The notes under the pieces are model-generated. The model was not told where the DNA came from and ran no database searches. It saw only the letters and a program-made list of their open reading frames with translations. A program made the position numbers and the translations under genes. Positions 17,786 through 24,461 of a stretch of DNA of 34,045 nucleotides are shown piece by piece (the first letter of the stretch is position 1; every line of letters begins with the position of its first letter). Source of the stretch: an uncultured Ectothiorhodospiraceae bacterium (GTDB lineage Bacteria; Pseudomonadota; Gammaproteobacteria; S012-40); assembly GCA_945787715.1 (NCBI GenBank), contig CALZJE010000037.1:1-34045 (forward strand), in the 5' to 3' direction.

Positions 17786-18316
17786 CTAAGCTACATCAAA
17801 CTGAAGTTTTTTATGTTTATTCAATATTCTTTCTGCAGCAGAACGGACAAAACTGTTGCTGTCATATCTTTTTTCCTGAATAACAGATAAATCTTTTATA
17901 ACCTCATCCATATTTTCAATACTTGAAATAATAAATTCTCTAACGTGTTCGTCTGAATCCCTCAATGATTTGTAGAGTTGAGAAGCGAACGGAGTCACCT
18001 CTGACCGGAACTCAACAAGCGAAGCAGCAGCATAACGTCGTACACTTGTTTTTTTATCATTTAATGCTTTTGCCAAAGTTGGTATTGCAAGTATTGGATT
18101 TTCTGCGATTCGACCAATGCTGGCACATGCTTGTTCTCTTAGTTCGGTGTTTGGATGAGATGTCGCAATAACAAGGTGTGATACCGCTTTGACTGCTTTA
18201 GGCCCCAGAATACCTAATGAACGTGCAGCGTTAATTGCAATAGATAAATTCTTTGACCTAAGTTGTGCAATTAGGTTTGGGATTATCGATTCATCGACTG
18301 TTTTTGAATTATTCAT
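17786..18316 (-). CDS. HEAT-repeat protein
   Basis: The 176-residue protein is made almost entirely of HEAT-type helical pairs of about 30-35 residues: IPNLIAQLRSKNLSIAINAARSLGILG, then VSHLVIATSHPNTELREQACASIGRI, IPTLAKALNDKKTSVRRYAAASLVEF, LYKSLRDSDEHVREFIISSIENM and a last partial unit. There is no signal peptide or membrane segment, so it is probably a cytosolic scaffold. HEAT proteins of this PBS-lyase-like type commonly bind protein partners; no enzymatic residues are seen. The ATG ends at 18316 with no recognisable Shine-Dalgarno. A perfect TTAACCGGTTAA palindrome lies 33 bp upstream. It stands alone, convergent with the lipoprotein gene. Confidence 0.82.
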   Translation of the reverse strand: MNNSKTVDESIIPNLIAQLRSKNLSIAINAARSLGILGPKAVKAVSHLVIATSHPNTELREQACASIGRIAENPILAIPTLAKALNDKKTSVRRYAAASLVEFRSEVTPFASQLYKSLRDSDEHVREFIISSIENMDEVIKDLSVIQEKRYDSNSFVRSAAERILNKHKKLQFDVA

Positions 18317-18348
18317 ATTTGTTTGTTTAATTGTTTATAAATCGAAAA

Positions 18349-18360
18349 TTAACCGGTTAA
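18349..18360. promoter_or_regulatory. 12-bp perfect palindrome TTAACCGGTTAA upstream of the HEAT gene
   Basis: The palindrome is centred about 38 bp upstream of the HEAT-protein start codon, in its likely promoter region. Its form suits an operator, but no regulator is identified. Confidence 0.4.
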
Positions 18361-18494
18361 ACCATTTTTTGAACAAAACTTTACTAGTACTAAAGAATGG
18401 TGGATGAAAAACATACCGCACGTGATATTGATCACATGTAAAATAAAATAGTAGATACCATAAAGGGATTGTAGAAAGCGTATACAAAAACATA

Positions 18495-18556
18495 GTAGAT
18501 TACTAGGATTAAATCAAATAAAAAATATTACCTAGGTATTATTAAAATTGATCTAC
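18495..18556. repeat. Nested inverted repeats between the HEAT and DUF3592 genes
   Basis: Outer arms GTAGAT (18495-18500) and ATCTAC (18551-18556) enclose an inner near-palindrome, AATATTACCTAGGTATTATT (18524-18543, one mismatched pair). It lies in the 280-nt gap downstream of the DUF3592 gene. Read on the minus strand, the inner hairpin runs into a T-rich stretch, so it may be a weak terminator for DUF3592; otherwise it is a binding site. I see no gene in 18317-18596. Confidence 0.4.
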
Positions 18557-18596
18557 CATGTTTTATCTGCAAGCTAGGGTAGTTCGAAGGAGGGCA

Positions 18597-19028
18597 TTAG
18601 TGACCAAAAATCAAAAAAACAATTCCCGCAATGGTAGTTAATACACCGATCCCAAATATAAGCCAATCATCTTTTTGTTGACCTGGTTCCAGCGTCGATT
18701 GATTTATATCATCTGGATTGTAAAAGACGTTTATTGTTTTACCTTCGGGGTATTTTTCGAAATAATGTTTAGAGAACTCAGGCATTGCGGAAGTGCCCGG
18801 TGGAAACTCAAGTGTATTTATAGACGTTGTGCCTTCAATTTGATAACTGTACTTAATGATGGGAAGTAAATCGCCAGTTAGATTATCGGGTTTTGAATCT
18901 ACGATTACACCTTCAACACTCAACCATTGCTTAGATTTATTTTTACGTTTAATAATGCGCCACTCTCGTATGCTAATGAATAAACCCGCGATGGTGAACA
19001 GCGTAAGAATGATGACGTAAAGATTCAC
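18597..19028 (-). CDS. DUF3592 domain membrane protein
   Basis: The 143-residue protein has an N-terminal membrane helix (about 3-20), a beta-rich middle and a C-terminal helix (about 123-142, LIFGIGVLTTIAGIVFLIFG). The middle region has the DUF3592 pattern: SVEGVIVDSKPD, IIKYSYQIEG, then FEKYPEGKTINVFYNPDDINQSTLEPGQ, where the Y-NPxDP-like turn followed by S-LEPG is family-typical. The function of the family is unknown. The start is a GTG ending at 19028 with a GGAG Shine-Dalgarno 7 nt upstream. The gene is divergent from the small lipoprotein gene, with about 200 nt between them. Confidence 0.85.
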   Translation of the reverse strand: MNLYVIILTLFTIAGLFISIREWRIIKRKNKSKQWLSVEGVIVDSKPDNLTGDLLPIIKYSYQIEGTTSINTLEFPPGTSAMPEFSKHYFEKYPEGKTINVFYNPDDINQSTLEPGQQKDDWLIFGIGVLTTIAGIVFLIFGH

Positions 19029-19234
19029 AGTGAGTCTCCAATTAACATTAAGTAGGAATTATACCGTATTGTGCAGATGATATTTAAAAGAAGTGCTAAT
19101 TAGTACGTTCAAAAGGATCAAATACCAAGAAATATTTTTATGCTAGACTTGTGAGTTATTGCAAGATCAAAAAAATAATTGGTTTTACGGACGCTGTTTT
19201 TGGGTGACAGGGAATCATTTTGGAGGTGTAATTG

Positions 19235-19459
19235 ATGAGAATATTAACAGGTGGTTCGGTAATTTGTTTGTTGGTTGTTTTTATTGCTGGTTGTGCGCAT
19301 TCTGTTGCAAAACTTAAGGTAGATGATGAATTACGTCATCGAGTTCTAAAAGATTGCTTGTCAAAAGGCCTTAAAGCCAAAGATGATCTGAGCTGTAAAA
19401 ATGCAACTCAAGCGCAAGCAGAGGTTGCAGGAGATTCTATCAAAGGAATGTTTAAGTAA
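19235..19459 (+). CDS. Small lipoprotein resembling EexN/TrbK-type entry-exclusion lipoproteins
   Basis: The 74-residue protein has a lipoprotein signal ending in IAGC (Cys20). The mature part (about 55 residues) has a pair of cysteines in the arrangement LKDCLSKGLKAKDDLSCKNATQAQ. That pattern, a Cys, a G-x-x-A turn, an acidic residue, a second Cys and then N-A, recalls the EexN and TrbK entry-exclusion lipoproteins of conjugative elements. The likeness is by eye, and no conjugation genes lie in the window, so it may simply be a chromosomal lipoprotein of unknown role. I took the ATG at 19235 because GGAGGTG (19222-19228) is at ideal spacing. A TTG three bases earlier is possible. Confidence 0.65.
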   Translation: MRILTGGSVICLLVVFIAGCAHSVAKLKVDDELRHRVLKDCLSKGLKAKDDLSCKNATQAQAEVAGDSIKGMFK

Positions 19460-19526
19460 GCAGCTTTAGGCTCACAAGCAAAACAAGTCGCCATACTTGC
19501 GAGTGTATTTCTCAAGAAATTAAAGT

Positions 19527-20009
19527 TTAGTGAGCTTCTTCAGTTGTTGTATCTTCCTGAGTTTTTGCCGAGGGTGCAGGGATTGGCATGACTGCTAACA
19601 TTTGCCCATCAACACCCACGACCCTTACATATGTTCCCTTTTTCATGTCTGGGCCTTTTAATGACCAGAAAACACCATCTAGCTCGATCTCTCCAAAACT
19701 ATTCTGAATTGGACTTGCCAGATAAAAATCCTGACCAATCATTGTTTTTGATTCCGGTGTATCGTCGTCATTTTTTCTAATTGCAGCAACAACTCTAGTG
19801 ATTATAAAGCTGAGCACCATTGTGATACCTGCATATATTCCAAGTTGTTGCTGCCACGTCAGCTCAGGATACGCTGTAATTAGGCCTCCTAGTATGCCAG
19901 CAGTTATCGCCATTGCTGCGAATAAGCCAGAGGGCCGCATGCCTTCAAAAACAACCAGAACCAGAGCAATTGCATACCAAAACCAAGGGCCTATTATCAT
20001 TTCCATCAT
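19527..20009 (-). CDS. NfeD family membrane protein
   Basis: Three membrane segments (about 8-24, 26-46, 57-73) are followed by a soluble OB-fold domain (about 90-145), with MIGQDFYLASPI, GEIELDGVFWSLKG, KGTYVRVVGVDGQMLAVMPI. This is the short NfeD (YbbK-like) form without the N-terminal ClpP-like protease domain. NfeD proteins usually act with a stomatin/SPFH-domain partner in the inner membrane; no such gene lies next to it here, which is unusual for the family. A second ATG at codon 2 (20006) fits the AGGTG Shine-Dalgarno spacing slightly better. It lies 95 nt downstream of lexA on the same strand and could be read through from it, but there is no evident functional link. Confidence 0.9.
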   Translation of the reverse strand: MMEMIIGPWFWYAIALVLVVFEGMRPSGLFAAMAITAGILGGLITAYPELTWQQQLGIYAGITMVLSFIITRVVAAIRKNDDDTPESKTMIGQDFYLASPIQNSFGEIELDGVFWSLKGPDMKKGTYVRVVGVDGQMLAVMPIPAPSAKTQEDTTTEEAH

Positions 20010-20104
20010 TTACACCTAGATTAAAAATTATTATTTCATAACATATTATGTCTTAACAAAACTATCAAGTTATCGATTTGCTTTCAATGAAAATAGAGCC
20101 AAAA

Positions 20105-20704
20105 TTAATGATAGCTGCGCATTTGTCCTACAAGTTTACCTTGAATTTGAACACGGTTAGCATCATATTCCATCGGTTGCATATCAGAATTAGCAGGATG
20201 AAGAATTATCTTACTGTTTTTGTATTGAATGCTTTTAAGAGTAGCTTCGTAATTATCAATTAAAGCTACGATAATATCACCGTTTTTCACAACAACTGTT
20301 TGTTCAATTACCACCCAATCTCCGTCGTATATTCCTTCATTGATCATAGAATCGCCGACAATTTTTAAAACAAAACAGTTTTGCTTGCTACGCAGATGAT
20401 CAGGGACCTGGATAGGTTCAGGATTTTCTAAAGCTTCGATGGGGCTGCCTGCTGCAATTTTACCTAACAGTGGTAAAGTGTCTGGGTGAGCGGATTTCAC
20501 CAGTTGAATGCCACGTTGTTTCCCTTTTAAGGGCAGAACTAGCCCTTCATTAATCAAAGCTTGAATATGTTTATGTAAAGAGCCACGTGAAGCCAAGCCC
20601 AATTGCTGACAAAGCTCATCAAGGCTCGGTGCAACATCATTATTTTGGAAGTGATCCTGCAATGCCAGATATATTTCTCGTTGTCGTTTTGTCAGCGTAT
20701 TCAT
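20105..20704 (-). CDS. lexA: LexA repressor, non-canonical DNA-binding domain
   Basis: LexA represses SOS genes and is inactivated by RecA-stimulated self-cleavage. The 199-residue protein has an N-terminal winged helix (MNTLTKRQREIYLALQDHF), the Ala85-Gly86 cleavage site in KIAAGSP, the catalytic serine in VGDSM (Ser119) and lysine in EATLKSI (Lys157), so it is self-cleavable. The recognition helix region reads ASRGSLHKHIQAL (residues 39-50). E. coli has a SPNAAEEHL-type helix there, and alphaproteobacterial LexA has SKSGIHRLI, which is closer. The shared intergenic region with the mrfA-like gene holds a GAAC-N7-GAAC direct repeat and no CTGT-N8-ACAG box. Both point to a different operator specificity from enterobacterial LexA. 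Negative autoregulation through that site is likely. Confidence 0.96.
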   Translation of the reverse strand: MNTLTKRQREIYLALQDHFQNNDVAPSLDELCQQLGLASRGSLHKHIQALINEGLVLPLKGKQRGIQLVKSAHPDTLPLLGKIAAGSPIEALENPEPIQVPDHLRSKQNCFVLKIVGDSMINEGIYDGDWVVIEQTVVVKNGDIIVALIDNYEATLKSIQYKNSKIILHPANSDMQPMEYDANRVQIQGKLVGQMRSYH

Positions 20705-20740
20705 CAGATGTTTGTGCTTTCAATTCAATATGGATTCAAC

Positions 20741-20746
20741 TATAGT
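20741..20746 (+). promoter_or_regulatory. TATAGT -10 element shared by the divergent lexA and mrfA promoters
   Basis: The palindrome ACTATAGT (20739-20746) gives a TATAGT -10 on either strand. For the rightward promoter the best -35 is TTTCAA at 20718-20723 (17-bp spacer), and transcription would start near 20753, at the operator. For lexA the -35 would fall inside the operator. This was predicted by eye. Confidence 0.4.
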
Positions 20747-20751
20747 AACAA

Positions 20752-20770
20752 AGAGAACGTATAGAGAACG
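20752..20770. promoter_or_regulatory. Candidate LexA operator: direct repeat GAAC-N7-GAAC
   Basis: AGAGAACG occurs twice in the same orientation, at 20752-20759 and 20763-20770, exactly 11 bp apart. The core is GAAC (20755-20758), seven bases, GAAC (20766-20769), which equals the direct-repeat LexA box known from Alphaproteobacteria. The GAACG half-site is also that of Bacillus-type and some betaproteobacterial LexA operators, although those are inverted. It lies 7 nt before the helicase start codon and 48 nt from the lexA start, placed to block both promoters. That LexA is the ligand is an inference. Confidence 0.6.
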
Positions 20771-20776
20771 AAGAGT

Positions 20777-23218
20777 ATGCATCAAAAGCCACAAATTAGC
20801 CAGCACAAAGAAAGTGGAGTTGACAGGGTTGACTCATTGATTAAACAGATAAAAACAAAATACAAAAAACGAATTACTGGCGAATTTATTACTCAGGCGA
20901 AATCTGCGCGTTATGAGTGTTTCCCGAATGAATTGGATGAGCGAATTCGACATGCACTGCTCTGCAAAAATATAAACCAACTCTATTCTCATCAACGTAA
21001 AGCGTGGGATTCAATCAGAGCGGAAAAAAATACCGTTATGGTAACACCAACCGCATCAGGGAAAACTCTCTGCTATAACTTGCCAGTGCTTCAGGATGTT
21101 ATTCAAAATCAATCAAAAGCGCTTTATCTGTTTCCAACAAAAGCATTATCGCAAGATCAGCAAGCAGAAATATTGGAGTTAAATAAAGCAGGGGATTTAG
21201 GGGTTCGTGTCTCCACGTTTGATGGTGACACTCCGGGCGATGCGCGAAAAGCGGTTCGAATGCATGGTGATATTGTTATCAGTAACCCAGATATGTTACA
21301 TCAGGGAATATTACCTCACCACACCAAATGGGCGCAATTTTTCGAAAGTTTAAAATATATTGTAATTGATGAAATGCACATCTATCGCGGTGTGTTTGGT
21401 TCGCATGTTTCCAATGTGCTACGGCGTCTGTATCGTATTTGTGAATTTTACGGTGTCCGACCGATCTATGTTTTTTGCTCAGCCACTATTGCTAATCCTG
21501 AACAACTTGCAGCTCAGCTTTGTGGTCAAGCTGTAAATCCCATTACAGAGAGCGGTGCGCCGCAAGGCAAAAAACATCTGCTGTTCTGGAATCCTCCAAT
21601 GGTTAATCCTGAACTGGGGATTCGCGCATCAGCGCGTTCGCAGAGCACACGTATTGCAAGAATGGCAATAAAAAGCGGTTTAAAAAATATTGTATTTGCG
21701 CAATCGCGCATCATGGTTGAAGTGATTACTAAATATCTCAAAGATGTTTTTGATAAAGATCCACGCAAGGCGCCACGCGTTCATTCTTATCGCGGTGGTT
21801 ATTTGCCTAATCAACGTCGCTCGACTGAAAAGAAAATGCGTGAAGGGCAGACGGATTGCGTGGTAGCAACATCGGCGTTAGAGCTAGGGGTTGATATTGG
21901 AGCCCTTGATGTGTGTGTTCTTAATGGATATCCCGGAACAATCGCAGGAACATGGCAGCGTTTGGGTAGAGCAGGGCGGCGTAATCAAACGGCGTTAGGG
22001 ATCATAATCGCAAACAGTTCTGCGTTGGATCAATATATTATTCAACATCCTGAATATTTTATGGGTAATTCGCCGGAACATGCGCGTATCGACCCAGACC
22101 AGCTTTTGATATTGATGGATCATATTCGCTGTGCTTCTTTTGAATTACCCTTTAAAGATGGCGAGTCTTTTGGTGAGAATGAGGTTGATGAATTTCTTCA
22201 TTATCTTCAGGATGAAGGTGTACTGCATCACGAAGCTCGACATTGGCATTGGATTGCCGATGCATATCCTGCTAACTCCGTAAGTTTACGTTCTGTTGCG
22301 GAAGGGAATTTTGTTGTAATAGACACCACGGGCGGCAAGCAGGAAGTGATTGCCGAAGTTGATTACCACGGTGCAGCTGAAACCATTTACGAAGGTGCAA
22401 TCTATTTGATACAAGCTGAACCCTGGCAAGTGGAAAAGCTCGATTGGGTAGGGCGAAAGGCATTTGTTACTCAAACGGATGCTGATTATTATACCGATGC
22501 TATTGACTACACCAAGTTGAAAATACTTGCCGATTTTCAGTCGGACCAAAATGAATCGAACCAGGTCGCGCAAGGAGAAGTACATTTGGTCAAGCGCATT
22601 GCCGGTTATAAAAAAATTCGCTACTACACGCATGAAAATGTCGGCTTCGGAAAAGTAAACCTTCCGGATCAAGAGATGCATACGACAGCCGCATGGTGGC
22701 AAGTACGCAGTAAAATCCTCGAACAAACTTTTGCGAGCCGTTGGCAGGCGCTGGATGGTTTTCTTGGAGCTGCCTATGCTATGCATCATGTGGCAGCGCT
22801 CATGTGTATGTCTGAAGCGCGAGATATTGGCAGGGCGGTAGGAAATGGCGATGCGGAATGGTTTGCAACGGTTGGCTCTAATGGCCGAGGTGGCATCAAA
22901 GCATTTAATGGTGATAATGTGGATGTAGAAGCGGCACGCTTTAATCCCACGCTATTTTTATACGATAATTTTCCCGGTGGTTTGGGCATCTCATCAGGTT
23001 TGTATGAGCAACGTCAAAATATTGTAAACAAAGCGCTTGAATTAGTTGGTCAGTGTTCGTGCGATTGCGGTTGTCCTGCCTGTGTTGGGCCGATTTTACA
23101 ATCACAGGAAGAGAAAGAATATTCCCCTAAATCGGTAGCACTTCAGGTCTTGACACTATTTAACGCCCAGGAAAATCAACATGAGTCGATTGAACCAACG
23201 CTTGACGCTATTGCGTAA
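20777..23218 (+). CDS. MrfA-like DEAD/DEAH-box DNA repair helicase with C-terminal cysteine cluster (DUF1998 type)
   Basis: This 813-residue superfamily 2 helicase resembles B. subtilis MrfA (YprA). That enzyme removes mitomycin-type lesions with the exonuclease MrfB, independently of UvrABC. RecA-like domain 1 has Walker A TPTASGKT (90-97), FPTKALSQDQ (Ia), DEMH (198-201) and SATI (235-238). Domain 2 has TSALELGVDIGALD and QRLGRAGRR. The C-terminal MrfA-type region includes FLYDNFPGGLGIS and ends in a metal-binding cluster, CSCDCGCPACVGP (Cys760, 762, 764, 766, 769), expected to bind zinc or an Fe-S cluster. The ATG at 20777 lies 7 nt after the GAAC direct repeat and is divergent from lexA. 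The next gene overlaps its end by 38 nt and encodes the matching exonuclease, which strongly supports the MrfAB assignment over other DUF1998 helicases. Confidence 0.92.
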   Translation: MHQKPQISQHKESGVDRVDSLIKQIKTKYKKRITGEFITQAKSARYECFPNELDERIRHALLCKNINQLYSHQRKAWDSIRAEKNTVMVTPTASGKTLCYNLPVLQDVIQNQSKALYLFPTKALSQDQQAEILELNKAGDLGVRVSTFDGDTPGDARKAVRMHGDIVISNPDMLHQGILPHHTKWAQFFESLKYIVIDEMHIYRGVFGSHVSNVLRRLYRICEFYGVRPIYVFCSATIANPEQLAAQLCGQAVNPITESGAPQGKKHLLFWNPPMVNPELGIRASARSQSTRIARMAIKSGLKNIVFAQSRIMVEVITKYLKDVFDKDPRKAPRVHSYRGGYLPNQRRSTEKKMREGQTDCVVATSALELGVDIGALDVCVLNGYPGTIAGTWQRLGRAGRRNQTALGIIIANSSALDQYIIQHPEYFMGNSPEHARIDPDQLLILMDHIRCASFELPFKDGESFGENEVDEFLHYLQDEGVLHHEARHWHWIADAYPANSVSLRSVAEGNFVVIDTTGGKQEVIAEVDYHGAAETIYEGAIYLIQAEPWQVEKLDWVGRKAFVTQTDADYYTDAIDYTKLKILADFQSDQNESNQVAQGEVHLVKRIAGYKKIRYYTHENVGFGKVNLPDQEMHTTAAWWQVRSKILEQTFASRWQALDGFLGAAYAMHHVAALMCMSEARDIGRAVGNGDAEWFATVGSNGRGGIKAFNGDNVDVEAARFNPTLFLYDNFPGGLGISSGLYEQRQNIVNKALELVGQCSCDCGCPACVGPILQSQEEKEYSPKSVALQVLTLFNAQENQHESIEPTLDAIA

Positions 23219-24392
23219 ACAAGCCGGGCAGGAAGTTTTAAAAGCAAGACAGCTATCCAATGAACAAAGTTTGGCTGATAAGTTACGCCACACACGAGTT
23301 TCTCTGGTTAACCAGCCGAACAAAAAATTATCTGATGATGCACTTGCCAAGCAGGTAAAAGGAGAAGTGCTAAGCGAAGGTTTGATTTATATTAAATCAA
23401 ACTACAGGCTGGATAAACTATACGATAATTACGATGCTAGCCGTTTAAGTGAGTTTCTAAAACTCTGGCCAGAATCTGTTTGTGAAGAAACAAATTCACT
23501 CTTGTTTGTAGATACTGAGACCACAGGGTTATCCAGTGGTGTGGGTACTATTGTTTTTATGCTAGGTGTTGCTGAAATAGAAAACCAGATGGTTATTAAT
23601 CATCAGCTTTTATTGAATGGCTTTCATGGTGAAATCGCCATGTTGGAATGGTTAAACCAAAAACTAAACCAGAAAAAAACACTCGTCAGTTATAATGGCA
23701 AAAGTTTTGATTTACCTTTGTTGGTGTCTCGATATCGCTTGAAACGCATGGCCAGCCCATTGTTAACGCTGGAGCATATCGACCTGGTTCACTGGATTCG
23801 CCGCATGTATCAAAAATATTGGCCAGATTGTCGCCTGCAATCGGCGGAACAATTTTGTCTCAACTTTCACCGCATCAATGATATGCCGGGAGCAGAGGCG
23901 CCTGCGATTTTTTCTGAATTGATTCGAGAAGGTAAAACGGATCGCCTAAATCCACTCTGTCAGCATCATCAGTATGATGTGATTTCATTAATCGCATTGC
24001 TTGATCACGTGGCAAAATGCGTCAATACACCTACAGAAGAGATCTTTAATGTTTACACGACTGCAAACTATTTAGTAAAAAGCAAACGGCAAATACTTGC
24101 ACGTGAGTTACTTGAGCGAAACCGAGATCAAGCGTGCGAAAGAGGTCGATTTTTGCTTGCGACGATTTATCGCCGTGAAAAACGCTGGGCAGAAGCGCTG
24201 GAACTACTTCACCCATTGAGTAACGAAAATTATTCACCTGCTATAGTGGCGTTAGCAAAATATTTTGAGCATAAACAGAAACAACCAGGCAAAGCCCTAT
24301 TGTATGCTGAGTGGTCTTATCAATTGGAACCACATAATCGTCATATTAAACGCATTTTTCGTTTAAAAGATAAAATATCAAATTCCAGATAA
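23181..24392 (+). CDS. MrfB-like DEDD-family exonuclease with C-terminal TPR-like helices
   Basis: The 403-residue protein matches the YprB/MrfB type of ribonuclease-H-like exonuclease. Exonuclease motif I is LFVDTETTGL (Asp111, Glu113), motif II is SYNGKSFDLPLL (Asp177) and motif III is QHHQYDVISL (His262 or His263, Asp266), the DEDDh-type catalytic set. Residues about 310-400 form helical repeats (ILARELLERNRDQ, RRWAEALELLHPL, PGKALLYAEWSYQLEP) that read as tetratricopeptide-like units, as in MrfB. In B. subtilis the pair excises crosslink-type adducts: MrfA opens the DNA and MrfB degrades it. Here the start lies inside the helicase gene (38-nt overlap), so the two are translationally coupled. 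The basic N-terminus (about 1-70) is not recognised. Confidence 0.92.
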   Translation: MSRLNQRLTLLRKQAGQEVLKARQLSNEQSLADKLRHTRVSLVNQPNKKLSDDALAKQVKGEVLSEGLIYIKSNYRLDKLYDNYDASRLSEFLKLWPESVCEETNSLLFVDTETTGLSSGVGTIVFMLGVAEIENQMVINHQLLLNGFHGEIAMLEWLNQKLNQKKTLVSYNGKSFDLPLLVSRYRLKRMASPLLTLEHIDLVHWIRRMYQKYWPDCRLQSAEQFCLNFHRINDMPGAEAPAIFSELIREGKTDRLNPLCQHHQYDVISLIALLDHVAKCVNTPTEEIFNVYTTANYLVKSKRQILARELLERNRDQACERGRFLLATIYRREKRWAEALELLHPLSNENYSPAIVALAKYFEHKQKQPGKALLYAEWSYQLEPHNRHIKRIFRLKDKISNSR

Positions 24393-24405
24393 TTGCGATT
24401 TGTTA

Positions 24406-24411
24406 TATAAT
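24406..24411 (+). promoter_or_regulatory. TATAAT -10 element upstream of the cupin-like gene
   Basis: The consensus TATAAT lies 50 bp before the ATG at 24462. The -35 (TTCCAG at 24383-24388, 17-bp spacer) is weak and lies inside the end of the exonuclease gene. It suggests the next gene has its own promoter. Confidence 0.4.
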
Positions 24412-24461
24412 CCCGCTCAATTTTTAGCAATATTCTGTATTAATCCTTGTTGGTAATCGTC

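Noticed and set aside
20705-20776. Canonical CTGT-N8-ACAG LexA box
   Set aside because: Looked for on both strands of the lexA/helicase gap and not found; only the GAAC direct repeat is there.
17786-24392. The HEAT, DUF3592, NfeD and MrfAB-like genes together as a defence island
   Set aside because: They are on mixed strands with separate promoters and lack typical defence effectors; the helicase/exonuclease pair is better explained as MrfAB repair.
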